From Candidatus Roseilinea sp. NK_OTU-006 (lineage in GTDB: Bacteria > Chloroflexota > Anaerolineae > J036 > Brachytrichaceae): a stretch of DNA of 64,000 bases. How positions within the stretch are numbered: the first letter of the stretch is position 1; each line of letters opens with the position of its first letter. The notes under the pieces were generated by a model. That model was given only the letters and a program-made list of their open reading frames with translations. It did no database searches and was not told the origin of the DNA. Below, one piece after another: positions 46,095 through 54,789 of the stretch. Both the position numbers and the translations under genes were made by a program. Where the stretch lies: contig NZ_JAAFGM010000006.1 in the NCBI RefSeq assembly GCF_012931985.1, positions 83,058-147,057 of the forward strand, read 5' to 3'.

Positions 46095-46952
46095 ATGTTG
46101 TCGTTCGAGGCGAAATATCGCCAAGAGGCGATGGCTGTTCCCCCGCGCGCCTCATTCGGCCTGCTGAAGATCTGGATCGGCCGCTTCTACCTCGGTTTCT
46201 GGGGCGTGGTGGCGCTGGTCTTCGGCATCCTTGGATCGGGCGTGTGGTTCTGGCAGGTGTTGTTCGTTGATCCCAACCGCACGAACAACCCGCTGCTGAA
46301 CTTCATCCGCGGGCAAATTGCGCCGCCGCCACCAAGCGTCGGCCTGGCCATCACCTTTGACCCGAACAAGGGATTCTGGTGGCTCTTCGTAGTCTTCTGT
46401 GCGACGGTGACGTTCTTCGCATGGATGATGCGGCAGATAGACATCTCGCGCCTGCTCAAGATCGGGTATCAGGTGCCGATCGCCTTTGGAGCGGTGTTGT
46501 CCTCTTGGGTGACGATTCAGATCGTGCGCCCCATCCTGCTCGGCAGTTGGTCCGAGGGCTTCCCGCTGGGTGTGATTGCTCACCTGGACTGGCTCTCGGC
46601 CTTCGGCTATCGCTACTACAACTTCTTCTACAACCCATTCCACGCCATCGGCATCACGCTGCTGTTCGGCAGCGCGTTTGTGCTCTCGTTGCACGGCGCA
46701 ACGATCTTGAGCGCCGCGCGCAAGAAGAGCGAGGGCGTCACCGAAGAGAACGTCAACCGCTTCTACTGGGACTTCTTCGGCTACAGCATCGGCGAAATCG
46801 GTATCCATCGCCTGGCCTTCTGGGCTGCGGTGATGTGCGTGCTGATGAGCAACCTGTGCTTCGTGCTGTCCGGCACGGTCGTCCAGGACTGGAGCGCTTT
46901 CTGGGATTTCTGGAACTACGCGCCGTTTTGGAAGAACTTCCCCTTCAACTAG
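46095..46952 (+). CDS. pufL: Photosynthetic reaction centre L subunit
   Basis: A 285-residue type II reaction-centre L chain with five TM helices. By alignment to the Rhodobacter L chain, His163 equals L153 (accessory pigment), His183 equals L173 (special pair), and His200 and His238 equal iron ligands L190 and L230. Phe178 replaces L-His168. AAGGAG lies 8 nt upstream. L and M are separate genes here, unlike the fused pufLM of Roseiflexus. It acts with PufM in the membrane. Confidence 0.95.
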   Translation: MLSFEAKYRQEAMAVPPRASFGLLKIWIGRFYLGFWGVVALVFGILGSGVWFWQVLFVDPNRTNNPLLNFIRGQIAPPPPSVGLAITFDPNKGFWWLFVVFCATVTFFAWMMRQIDISRLLKIGYQVPIAFGAVLSSWVTIQIVRPILLGSWSEGFPLGVIAHLDWLSAFGYRYYNFFYNPFHAIGITLLFGSAFVLSLHGATILSAARKKSEGVTEENVNRFYWDFFGYSIGEIGIHRLAFWAAVMCVLMSNLCFVLSGTVVQDWSAFWDFWNYAPFWKNFPFN

Positions 46953-46953
46953 C

Positions 46954-47032
46954 TCAGATGGCGGAATTCCGATCCGGATTCCAGCGCTGGTTTCTGGCCT
47001 CTGGCTTCTGGCTTCTGGACTCTGCCATCTGA
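46954..47032 (+). promoter_or_regulatory. Hairpin between pufL and pufM
   Basis: TCAGATGGC (46954-46962) pairs perfectly with GCCATCTGA (47024-47032). The loop contains the palindrome CCAGCGCTGG (46981-46990) and a run of TTCTGG/CTCTGG repeats. No T-tract. It may tune processing of the pufLM message. Confidence 0.5.
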
Positions 47033-47047
47033 CCTTCTGGAGAAACT

Positions 47048-47938
47048 ATGGCTACGGAAGTGTATCGCGAGAGTTTTGAGCGGCGCACCAAAACCGTGAG
47101 GTATCTCCGCTTCTTGGAGGGATTGGCCGATACGCAAGTCGGGCCGATCTACCTCGGGATGTGGGGTGCGCTGGCTTTCTTCTCCTACCTGCTGTGCGTG
47201 TTCATCACCGCCATCGGTTTCGGTGAGCAGGTGGGCTACAACCCGATCCGCTTCTTGCGCGAGCTGCCGGTGCTCACGCTCTATCCGCCGCCGCCATCGG
47301 CCGGCTTGCAGATGGCGCCGCTGCAGGAGGGCGGCTACTGGCAACTCGCCACGCTGTTCCTATCGCTGACGCTGGTGTTCTGGACGATCCGCATCTGGAC
47401 GCGCGCCGTGGCCAACGGCCTGCGCCCGATGGTGCCGATCGCCTTCAGCGCGGCGCTGTTCCTTTACGCATCCATCTACATCATCCATCCGATCTGGGTG
47501 AACTCTTGGAACGAGGCGCCGCCGCACGGCCTGCGCGGCATCCTGCTGTGGACGAACCACTTCAGCGTCAAGTACGGCAACTTCTACTACAACCCGTTCC
47601 ACATGGTCTCGATCTTCGCGTTGCTGGGCAGCACGCTGATCTTGGCCATGCACGGCGCCACCATCTTGGCCACGTTGTCCTACGGCGCACATCGCGAGAT
47701 TGATGAGATCGAAAAGAGCGACGAAGGGACGCACCGCGCGCAGTTGTTGTGGCGCTGGGTGATGGGGTTCAACGCGACGGCCTACACCATCCACCAGTGG
47801 GCGCTGGGTTTCGCCACGCTCGTCGCAGTCGCCGGCGCTATCGGCGTGCTGCTCAGCGGGCCGGTCGTGCCCGACTGGTTCCAGTGGGGCTGCCGCGCAG
47901 ACATCGTACCGGGCTTGCAGAAAGCCTGTGTGCCATAG
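47048..47938 (+). CDS. pufM: Photosynthetic reaction centre M subunit
   Basis: A 296-residue M chain with five TM helices. His185 equals special-pair ligand M202; His202 and His249 equal iron ligands M219 and M266; Glu217 lies in the RE-D-EI block near the iron. Ile165 occupies the place of M182, so the histidine that binds the B-side accessory bacteriochlorophyll is missing. Leu193 replaces Tyr M210. Both features match Chloroflexus-type centres, which contain three bacteriopheophytins. The gene ends 9 bp before pufC. Confidence 0.95.
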   Translation: MATEVYRESFERRTKTVRYLRFLEGLADTQVGPIYLGMWGALAFFSYLLCVFITAIGFGEQVGYNPIRFLRELPVLTLYPPPPSAGLQMAPLQEGGYWQLATLFLSLTLVFWTIRIWTRAVANGLRPMVPIAFSAALFLYASIYIIHPIWVNSWNEAPPHGLRGILLWTNHFSVKYGNFYYNPFHMVSIFALLGSTLILAMHGATILATLSYGAHREIDEIEKSDEGTHRAQLLWRWVMGFNATAYTIHQWALGFATLVAVAGAIGVLLSGPVVPDWFQWGCRADIVPGLQKACVP

Positions 47939-47947
47939 GAGGCTGCC

Positions 47948-49171
47948 ATGTCTTTCGAGAATGACCCTGCTCCTCCCGGTGCAGTTGCCGTTTACGATGA
48001 ACGACAGCGCCAGATCTTGCGCGGCGAGCTGGTTGGCCTGGTTGCCATGACCGTGCTTGCCCTCGGCGGCGTGATCGCCCTGTCTATGGCGCTGGTGGAC
48101 TGGCGCGCGTTCCAGGGTTGGCGCGCCGAGAGCACCTACAACTACGCCGGTGTGCAACAGATTGACTTCGTCGAGTATCTGAGTCGTCAAAAGCAGACCA
48201 TTGCGCAGCCAAGCGCCGAAGCGCTCCAGGCTTATAACGCCTGGCAGCAGCAGAACCCGCAAACGGTCAACGTTCAGGTGCTGACCAAGTACCTCGGGCC
48301 GCAATACAACACCACTGCCAAGGTGTTCGAGTACATGAGCAAGTACTTCACGCCCGGCGTTGGCCAGAGCTGCGAGTACTGCCACAACTTGCAGAACTTC
48401 GCTGCCTACGACAAGCCGCAGAAGACCGTGGCCAAGGCGATGCTGATCATGCAGTTCGAGCTGCAGAACAAATGGATCAGCAGCATTCCGCGGCCGGCAG
48501 GTCAGCCGCTGTATCAACTGCAGTGCGCGACCTGTCACTATGGCAAGGCGCAGTTCTGGAACACCGACCAGAAGAACGTGCCCACAATCGAGAACCTGGC
48601 GATGTTCGGCATCGCCGGCGGCGGCAACCCGACGCAGTACGACATGAAGCACTACGGCATCACGCTGAACGGCAAGCCGCCCGCTAGCTACGAGATCGTG
48701 GACGATAAGCTGCTGGCTGCGCGGCCCGACGCGGAGGGCAACGTCAACTACTTCCAGGTGACCGCGAACAAGGATACGCCGGCCGGCCTGAACGACACCT
48801 ACCGCAACCAGGCGGCGATGTACCACATGAACACGGCGTTGGCCGTCGGCTGCGACTTCTGCCACTACGGCGGCTACTTCAAGTCGTATGTGCTTGAAGA
48901 CGGCACGTTCAAGTGGCCCAAGTCGCAGGCGCGCCACATGATCGGTATGATGCAGGACATCGCCATCAACTGGTTCCCGCAGATGCCGAAGGCTGACCCG
49001 ACGCGCGGCAACCTGGCCCAGCCGAACTGCTGGATGTGCCACCGCGGCAACGTTGTGCCGCCCGGCGCCTACCTCCCTGGCGAGGGCGAAGTGCCACAGA
49101 AGGTGAGCGATCCGGAGATCAAGCCGTTGGTGGATCTGCCGGTGCCTGCGCCCAAGCTGCCGTCGCAGTAG
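47948..49171 (+). CDS. pufC: Reaction-centre tetrahaem cytochrome c
   Basis: A 407-residue cytochrome with four CXXCH haem motifs: CEYCH (142-146), CATCH (193-197), CDFCH (302-306) and CWMCH (361-365). An N-terminal TM helix (about 28-50) anchors it; there is no lipobox. Met residues before the haem motifs (Met130, Met165/168, Met294, Met331/334) are axial-ligand candidates. It re-reduces the photo-oxidised special pair. AGGAGG precedes the ATG. It is similar in length to Chloroflexus cytochrome c-554. Confidence 0.94.
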   Translation: MSFENDPAPPGAVAVYDERQRQILRGELVGLVAMTVLALGGVIALSMALVDWRAFQGWRAESTYNYAGVQQIDFVEYLSRQKQTIAQPSAEALQAYNAWQQQNPQTVNVQVLTKYLGPQYNTTAKVFEYMSKYFTPGVGQSCEYCHNLQNFAAYDKPQKTVAKAMLIMQFELQNKWISSIPRPAGQPLYQLQCATCHYGKAQFWNTDQKNVPTIENLAMFGIAGGGNPTQYDMKHYGITLNGKPPASYEIVDDKLLAARPDAEGNVNYFQVTANKDTPAGLNDTYRNQAAMYHMNTALAVGCDFCHYGGYFKSYVLEDGTFKWPKSQARHMIGMMQDIAINWFPQMPKADPTRGNLAQPNCWMCHRGNVVPPGAYLPGEGEVPQKVSDPEIKPLVDLPVPAPKLPSQ

Positions 49172-49174
49172 TTC

Positions 49175-49240
49175 GAGAGATTGGAGATTGGCGATTGGCG
49201 ATCGGCGATGGCCACCGACCTTCCCATTCACCAATCTCTC
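49175..49240 (+). promoter_or_regulatory. Hairpin between pufC and the MFS gene
   Basis: GAGAGATTGG (49175-49184) pairs perfectly with CCAATCTCTC (49231-49240). The left arm belongs to a GATTGGAGATTGGCG low-complexity tract that recurs in other gaps of this window. No T-run follows. Confidence 0.5.
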
Positions 49241-49260
49241 ATCTCTCATTCAAAAGCATC

Positions 49261-50586
49261 GTGGTCAACAAACGCCTGCTGCGCCTCAGCCTCTTTCAGC
49301 TCGGTTTGGGGTTCAGCGTGGTCGTGTTCAACGGCGCGCTGAACCGCGTGCTGATTGCAGAAGAGGGCATTCCAGCCGGCATCGTCGGCTGGCTGCTCAG
49401 CCTCGGGCTGTTCGTGGCGCCTGTCCGCGCGCTGATGGGCTTCCGATCCGACAAGGAGAAGAAGACCTTCGGCTACCGACGCCTGCCTTACGCCTGGTAC
49501 GGCACGATGCTCGTGTTCTGCGGCCTGTCTGCCGCCCCGTTCTCGTTGTTGCTGCTGAGCAAAGCGTCCCAGTTGAACAGCGACGTGCCCTTCCCCGTGG
49601 CCGTCTTCTTCTGCACGCTGATCTTCCTGCTGTACGCCGTCGGGACGCACGTCGGGCAAACCGGCTACCTGGCGCTGGTGACCGACCTCACTCCCAAGCA
49701 CGAGCGCAGCCGCGCCATGGCGCTGCTGTGGATCGCGTTGATCACCGGCCAGATCATCAGCTCGTTTGTGATCGGCTTCTTCTTGCAGGACTTCCACCCG
49801 ATGAAGCTGATCCAGGTGATGCAGTCGGCCTCGGTGATCTTCCTGGTGCTGGCTGTCGCGGCCATCTGGAAGCAGGATCGGCCTGTGGAGCTAGAGGATG
49901 ATGCGGAGGACTTCTCCAGCCGAATCTGGACAGTGCTGGGGACGCACAAGATGCGTTTGTTCTTCGCCATCCTGTTCTTCGGCACGCTGGGGCTGGCGGC
50001 GCAGGACGTGTTGCTCGAACCGTACGGCGGACAGGTGCTCGGCATGAGCGTCGCAGAGACCACGCGGCTCACGGCCATGTGGGGCATCGGTATGCTGATC
50101 GCCATGCTGATCGCCTGGCAGGTCATTCCGCGTTTGGATTCGCCGATCCCGGTCACGTTTGCTGCCTGCCTGGTGGGCTTGACTGGCTTTGGCCTGATCA
50201 CCATGGCCAGCGCGAACCACTCGGTGGCGATGTTCATCGGCGGGACCGGCGTGATCGGCCTCGCCGGCGGCTTATTCCTGATCTCCACGCTCTCGCTGGT
50301 CGTTTCTCTGGCAGACATCAAGACGGCCGGCATGTATGTCGGCATGTGGGGATTGGCGCAGACATCGGCGGCAGGGCTGGCTGCGCTGGCCGGCAGCAAC
50401 CTGCGCGATGTCGTCTCGCGCATCACCGGCGATCTGGCGCGAGGCTATACGACCGTATACGCGGTCGAGATGGTGTTGATCGCCGTGACGCTGGCGCTGT
50501 TGATCGCGATGCCGCGCGAGGCGTTCGTCACCCGTGAGAAAGGCCGATCGGCGTTCGCTGGGTTGACGGACGTACCTGGCGCATAG
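49261..50586 (+). CDS. PucC/LhaA-family MFS protein (antenna assembly)
   Basis: A 441-residue protein with about 12 TM helices of the BCH2/PucC subgroup of the major facilitator superfamily. It shows VPVRALMGFRSD-like sequence (APVRALMGFRSDKEKKTFGYRR) and GYLALVTDLTPKHERSRAMALLWIALI. Relatives PucC, LhaA and BchP2-like proteins assist antenna assembly or pigment delivery in purple bacteria. Its place after pufC supports that. The frame is open upstream; GTG 49261 is chosen by family length, with no clear ribosome site. Confidence 0.82.
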   Translation: MVNKRLLRLSLFQLGLGFSVVVFNGALNRVLIAEEGIPAGIVGWLLSLGLFVAPVRALMGFRSDKEKKTFGYRRLPYAWYGTMLVFCGLSAAPFSLLLLSKASQLNSDVPFPVAVFFCTLIFLLYAVGTHVGQTGYLALVTDLTPKHERSRAMALLWIALITGQIISSFVIGFFLQDFHPMKLIQVMQSASVIFLVLAVAAIWKQDRPVELEDDAEDFSSRIWTVLGTHKMRLFFAILFFGTLGLAAQDVLLEPYGGQVLGMSVAETTRLTAMWGIGMLIAMLIAWQVIPRLDSPIPVTFAACLVGLTGFGLITMASANHSVAMFIGGTGVIGLAGGLFLISTLSLVVSLADIKTAGMYVGMWGLAQTSAAGLAALAGSNLRDVVSRITGDLARGYTTVYAVEMVLIAVTLALLIAMPREAFVTREKGRSAFAGLTDVPGA

Positions 50587-50665
50587 GTGTATGACCCATG
50601 AACGGCGATTAGCGGCGGTTGACGCCTGACGACCCGCAACTAATCGCCGAAGCGGGAGGTTGAAC

Positions 50666-50827
50666 ATGCTCATCCCAAGTACCGAAGCGCTGTTGTGTGT
50701 GGTGCTGCTGCTGCTCGGCTCAGTCGGGCTGTTTGCGCTCTTCCTGGCAACCGATCGAAACGCCGTCGAGGAGAGCAAGTTGCCACAGCATGCCACCGAG
50801 AAGCGCGACGAGCAAGCCGGTCGTTAG
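50666..50827 (+). CDS. Small single-TM protein at the end of the puf operon
   Basis: A 53-residue open frame. The ATG has a strong GGGAGGTTG site 5 nt upstream. Residues 7-29 form one hydrophobic helix rich in Leu and Val (CVVLLLLGSVGLFALFLA). The tail (DRNAVEESKLPQHATEKRDEQAGR) is charged. It has no His, so it cannot bind bacteriochlorophyll in the manner of PufA or PufB inside the membrane. It follows the MFS gene by 79 bp and is closed by a 14-bp hairpin. It may be an accessory subunit of the reaction-centre/antenna complex. This is unproven. Confidence 0.6.
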   Translation: MLIPSTEALLCVVLLLLGSVGLFALFLATDRNAVEESKLPQHATEKRDEQAGR

Positions 50828-50840
50828 CGCGCCGGACCGC

Positions 50841-50887
50841 GGAGACGCGCTGTGTTGCGTGACGGGATCGCCCCACAGCGCGTCTCC
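50841..50887 (+). terminator. 14-bp hairpin closing the puf operon
   Basis: GGAGACGCGCTGTG (50841-50854) pairs perfectly with CACAGCGCGTCTCC (50874-50887), with a 19-nt loop. It starts 13 nt after the small TM-protein stop. No T-tract follows, so it may stop transcription with help or protect the message 3' end. Confidence 0.65.
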
Positions 50888-51018
50888 ACGCCACGTCCTC
50901 CATCGCGTTTGGCTGCGCCCGAGGCCTGCTGGAGGCGGATGCCTCCATTCGAATCGTCTCGTGCTGCGCCGGTCGCCTCCGGTAGAATTGAGCCAATCAA
51001 AAATTTGAGGCGACAATT

Positions 51019-51648
51019 GTGACGACACAACTGCACATTTGCCACCATCCCCTCGCACAGCATAAGCTCGCCATCCTTCGAGACCAGAAGACTGAACCGA
51101 AGAAATTCCGCGAAGTCGTGCGCGAACTGGCGATGATGCTCGTCATCGAAGCGACGTCCGACTTGCCGTTGACACCGCTGCCGATCACGACGCCCATGGG
51201 CGCAACGACCGGCCACAAGCTGGCTGAGAACGTGGGCCTGATTCCGATCTTGCGCGCCGGCCTGGGCATGGTCGAGGGCGCGCTGACGATGCTGCCGTTC
51301 GCCGAGGTGTGGCATATCGGCCTCTATCGCGACGAGCGCACCTTGCGGCCGGTGGAGTATTACAACAAGCTGCCGGTCAGCCCGACGGTTCAAGTGTGTC
51401 TGGTGCTGGATCCGATGCTGGCGACCGGCGGCAGCGCTGTGGCGACCGTGGACATCCTGAAACGTTGGGGGGCGCAGCGCATCAAGTTCGTCGGCCTGAT
51501 CGGCGCGCCGGAAGGGGTGAAGAAGCTCAGTGAAGCGCACCCAGACGTTCAGATTTACCTAGCGGCGCTGGATGATCACCTGAACGACATCGGCTACATC
51601 GTGCCCGGCCTAGGCGATGCCGGCGACCGGCAGTTCGGCACGGCTTGA
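51019..51648 (+). CDS. upp: Uracil phosphoribosyltransferase
   Basis: A 209-residue type I phosphoribosyltransferase that makes UMP from uracil and PRPP. It has [29 protein letters not shown], the PRPP loop [23 protein letters not shown] and the C-terminal uracil-binding [16 protein letters not shown]. The GTG start has GAGG about 9 nt upstream. A TAGAAT box at about 50982 may be its promoter. Confidence 0.96.
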   Translation: MTTQLHICHHPLAQHKLAILRDQKTEPKKFREVVRELAMMLVIEATSDLPLTPLPITTPMGATTGHKLAENVGLIPILRAGLGMVEGALTMLPFAEVWHIGLYRDERTLRPVEYYNKLPVSPTVQVCLVLDPMLATGGSAVATVDILKRWGAQRIKFVGLIGAPEGVKKLSEAHPDVQIYLAALDDHLNDIGYIVPGLGDAGDRQFGTA

Positions 51649-51693
51649 GCAATAATCCTCCGCGTTCACACAATCCCACAAGGCCGACATCGT

Positions 51694-53145
51694 ATGGAGT
51701 ATCGCATCGAGAAAGATTCCCTGGGTGAAGTCCGCGTGCCCGCTCACGCCTATTACGGCGCCCAGACACAACGCGCGGTGAACAACTTCCCCGTCACAGG
51801 GCGTCAACCCTACTTCGCGTTCGTGTGGAGCATGGCGGCCATCAAGCGCGCCGCGGCCGAGGTAAATCGCGACCTGGGCTTACTGGAGCCGCGCATCGCC
51901 GACGCCATCATTCAGGCCGCCGAGGAAGTGATGGCCGGTAAGTTCAACGAACATTTTGTCGTCGATCCATTTCAAGCTGGCGCGGGCACCAGCCACAACA
52001 TGAACACCAACGAGGTCATCGCCAACCGCGCCAGCGAGATCCTCGGCGTGCCGCTGAACAGCAGCGAAAAAAAGCCGGTCAGCCCCAACGACCACGTGAA
52101 CATGGCGCAATCCACCAACGACACCACCCCCACGGCGATCCGCCTGGGCGTGTTGTGGCGTTTGCCGGAGTTGCAAGCTGCGGTGCAAGGGCTGATTGAC
52201 GCGCTGTGGGCCAAGGCGAAGGAGTTCGATCCCATCGTGAAGTCCGGCCGCACCCACCTGCAAGACGCCGTGCCCATCCGGCTGGGCCAGGAATTCAGCG
52301 GCTATGCGCGCGCGGTGGAACGCGATCTGGAGCGCATCCATCGCGCCGCCAATGCGCTGCGGCGCATGCCGATCGGCGGCACGGCCGTCGGCACCGGCCT
52401 CAATGCGCATCCCGAATACCATCGGCGCATGGTCCAGACGCTCTCGCGCCTGCTCGGCCAGCCGCTTTACGAAAGCGACAATCTGTTCGAGGGCATGCAA
52501 AGCATGGCCGATCCGGCAGACTTCAGCGCCAGTATGCGCACGCTGGCGATCACGCTCACTCGGATCGCCAACGATCTACGCCTGCTCAGCTCCGGTCCCA
52601 CCACCGGCCTGGATGAAATTCGGCTGCCTGCCGTGCAACCCGGCTCGTCCATCATGCCGGGCAAGGTCAACCCGGTGCTGGCCGAGATGTTGAACATGGC
52701 CATGTTCCACATCCAGGGCTGCGATCACACCGTGGCGTTAGCGGCGCAGGCTGGCCAGCTTGAGCTGAACGTCATGATGCCCATCATCGCCCACAACTTG
52801 AACGAGATGATGCAAGTGGCGATTGGCTCGATCAACGCCTTCGTCAAGTTCTGCGTTGTGGGCATTGTGGCGCAGCCGGAGAAGGCGACCGGCTGGTTGG
52901 CGAAGAACGCCATCGTGGTCACCGCGCTCAACCCCATCATCGGCTATCTGGCCGGCGCTGAGCTGGTGAAAGACGCCATGAAGCGCAACGTCACCATTCG
53001 CGAGGTGGCCGCGGAGCGCATCGCCAGCGGCGCGTTGACCAAGAAGGACGGCTCGCCGCTCACGCTTGAGGAAGTGGACGCGGTGCTATCCGACCTGCGC
53101 CGCTTGACGGAAGGCGGGTTAGGCGGGCCTGCCGGCGGCGGGTAA
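51694..53145 (+). CDS. fumC: Class II fumarate hydratase
   Basis: A 483-residue member of the fumarase/aspartase superfamily, converting fumarate and malate. The signature GSSIMPGKVNPVLAEM, the AQSTNDTTPTAIRLG and GRTHLQDAVPIRLGQEFSGYA blocks and the opening MEYRIEKDSLGEVRVPAHAYYGAQTQRA are all typical. The region that binds the substrate alpha-carboxylate reads TGLDEIRLP, which is fumarase-like; aspartase remains a weaker alternative. Normal length. Confidence 0.9.
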   Translation: MEYRIEKDSLGEVRVPAHAYYGAQTQRAVNNFPVTGRQPYFAFVWSMAAIKRAAAEVNRDLGLLEPRIADAIIQAAEEVMAGKFNEHFVVDPFQAGAGTSHNMNTNEVIANRASEILGVPLNSSEKKPVSPNDHVNMAQSTNDTTPTAIRLGVLWRLPELQAAVQGLIDALWAKAKEFDPIVKSGRTHLQDAVPIRLGQEFSGYARAVERDLERIHRAANALRRMPIGGTAVGTGLNAHPEYHRRMVQTLSRLLGQPLYESDNLFEGMQSMADPADFSASMRTLAITLTRIANDLRLLSSGPTTGLDEIRLPAVQPGSSIMPGKVNPVLAEMLNMAMFHIQGCDHTVALAAQAGQLELNVMMPIIAHNLNEMMQVAIGSINAFVKFCVVGIVAQPEKATGWLAKNAIVVTALNPIIGYLAGAELVKDAMKRNVTIREVAAERIASGALTKKDGSPLTLEEVDAVLSDLRRLTEGGLGGPAGGG

Positions 53146-53195
53146 ACAGCGCGGGCGCAAGCGCCATGCTCAGCGTTTGCGATGCCCGCGCCGGA

Positions 53196-53201
53196 TAAAA
53201 T
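53196..53201 (+). promoter_or_regulatory. TAAAAT -10 box, probably leaderless start of the sortase-like gene
   Basis: TAAAAT ends 7 nt before ATG 53209. It favours this ATG over the in-frame ATG at 53182, which would place the box inside the gene. Confidence 0.5.
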
Positions 53202-53208
53202 CTTCGGC

Positions 53209-54720
53209 ATGGCATCCCCTACGACGCCGCCGGAAGACCCCGATGATTGGGGTACGCCCGAGCGTGCCCCCGGGCGGTGGGAAGACGACGAGGACGCAAG
53301 CAGCGCGCGCAAGCGATGGTCCGGCGCGCTCAATGCGGTTTTCGGCCCGCTGTGGAATGACCCGCGCGGGCGTCCTCTGCTGTTGGTCAGCGGCCTAGCG
53401 TTGCTGGGCATCTGTGCGCTGTCGTGCTTCATCCTGAGCCTGGTGTTGCTCTCCGAGCGCCCAGGCCCCTTCCCCCCCGGCCCGGAAATTGCCGAAGCGA
53501 CGCGGCCATCAGTGACAGATGAGCCTACCGCTCGCGCCTCCGACGCGCTCGTGATCCGCGTCAACGACGTGATCCAGCCGGCTCCCGCCCCGAGTCGCCT
53601 TACCATTGGCGTCAGCACGTATCGCCTTGTGCCGATGAACGTACAGGGCGCGCGATGGCAGTATGACCCAGGCGCGCAGAAGACTGCATTCTGGGTCCCC
53701 GGCACGCTTGTGAACTACGTGGTCGGCCTGCACGCCTCGCCGGAGAATCGTGAAGTCGTCGAATCGCTCAGCGTCGGCGATTTGATCCTGCTGGACACCA
53801 ACCTGGGCACGCAGCGCTACCGCGTCGCGCAGAAGGAAACCATCCGCAGTGACGATGTTGAGACGCTGCTCGCGCAGAACAGCCCGCGGCTCACGCTAGT
53901 GCTGTTGGGCGAGGGCGGCGACCAACGCCGGATCGTGATTGCAACGTTCACCGACGAAAGCACCCCCAATCAGCTCACCGCGATCGGCACGCCGATCAAC
54001 CTGGGGGATGTGCGCGTCCGCGTGATCAACCAACGGCTATTGCCGGGTTCGGCGGTCGGGTTGCCGGCGGGCAAGAGCTATGTGCAGGTGGACTTCGAGG
54101 TGACGAACGTGGTCACGCGAATCCTGGACGCCAGTCAGTTCTTCAGCGAGATTGCCGACGTCGCCGGCGTCGTCATCCCGTTCTCGCGCCAGGCCTCTGC
54201 CGCCGCCGGCGGTCGGGGCTTTCCTCAGGGGGCGTTGCAGCCCGGCCAGACGATCACGGCGACTGCCGGATTTGAAGTGCCGGACGCACTGTCCGGCCCC
54301 AACTTGGAGTGGCGCTTCTCGTTGGATAAGACAAGCCCCTACATCGCCAAGGTTGCCATCCCGTATCGCCCGATCGCCCTCCCGCCGACGCCGGCGCCCA
54401 CCCGCGCCCCCGTGGCCGAAGTCACGATTCTCAACGCGCAAATCTCGCCCGAGGGCAATGAGCTGCGCATCGTCGGCAACGTGCGCAATCTGACCGGTCA
54501 GTTCCTTTCCGGCTCGTTGCGCGATGTATCGTTGAGCGGGCCGGATGGCCAGCTCTACCCGCTCAACTCCAGCCTGCCGGCCTTCCCCTGGAATATCACG
54601 CCGGGTGAGACGCTGGTGTTCCAGCTTTCCTTTGCCAGGCCGCAGACCTCACAACCGGTCGTTTTTACGTTGTTCGGGCAGAGCTATCGCATTTGCGAGC
54701 CGGCGCAGCCCTGCGATTAG
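53209..54720 (+). CDS. Membrane-anchored protein with sortase-like domain lacking catalytic Cys
   Basis: A 503-residue protein. An acidic cytoplasmic N-terminus is followed by a TM helix (about 56-82). Residues about 130-250 resemble a sortase: His175 in VVGLHASPENREVVESLSVGD lies where the catalytic His is expected, and Arg240/241 where the Arg is, but the LTLVTC cysteine position reads LTLVLL (about 232). Two further beta domains follow, the first DUF4352-like, the second after a PTPAPTRAP linker. It is likely extracellular and inactive as a transpeptidase. Confidence 0.68.
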   Translation: MASPTTPPEDPDDWGTPERAPGRWEDDEDASSARKRWSGALNAVFGPLWNDPRGRPLLLVSGLALLGICALSCFILSLVLLSERPGPFPPGPEIAEATRPSVTDEPTARASDALVIRVNDVIQPAPAPSRLTIGVSTYRLVPMNVQGARWQYDPGAQKTAFWVPGTLVNYVVGLHASPENREVVESLSVGDLILLDTNLGTQRYRVAQKETIRSDDVETLLAQNSPRLTLVLLGEGGDQRRIVIATFTDESTPNQLTAIGTPINLGDVRVRVINQRLLPGSAVGLPAGKSYVQVDFEVTNVVTRILDASQFFSEIADVAGVVIPFSRQASAAAGGRGFPQGALQPGQTITATAGFEVPDALSGPNLEWRFSLDKTSPYIAKVAIPYRPIALPPTPAPTRAPVAEVTILNAQISPEGNELRIVGNVRNLTGQFLSGSLRDVSLSGPDGQLYPLNSSLPAFPWNITPGETLVFQLSFARPQTSQPVVFTLFGQSYRICEPAQPCD

Positions 54721-54789
54721 CCGCGCATCACGCGGCGATGCATCCGCCTCCCGCCGATCGGCTCACAGGCCGTCGGCATGCGTTTGGCC

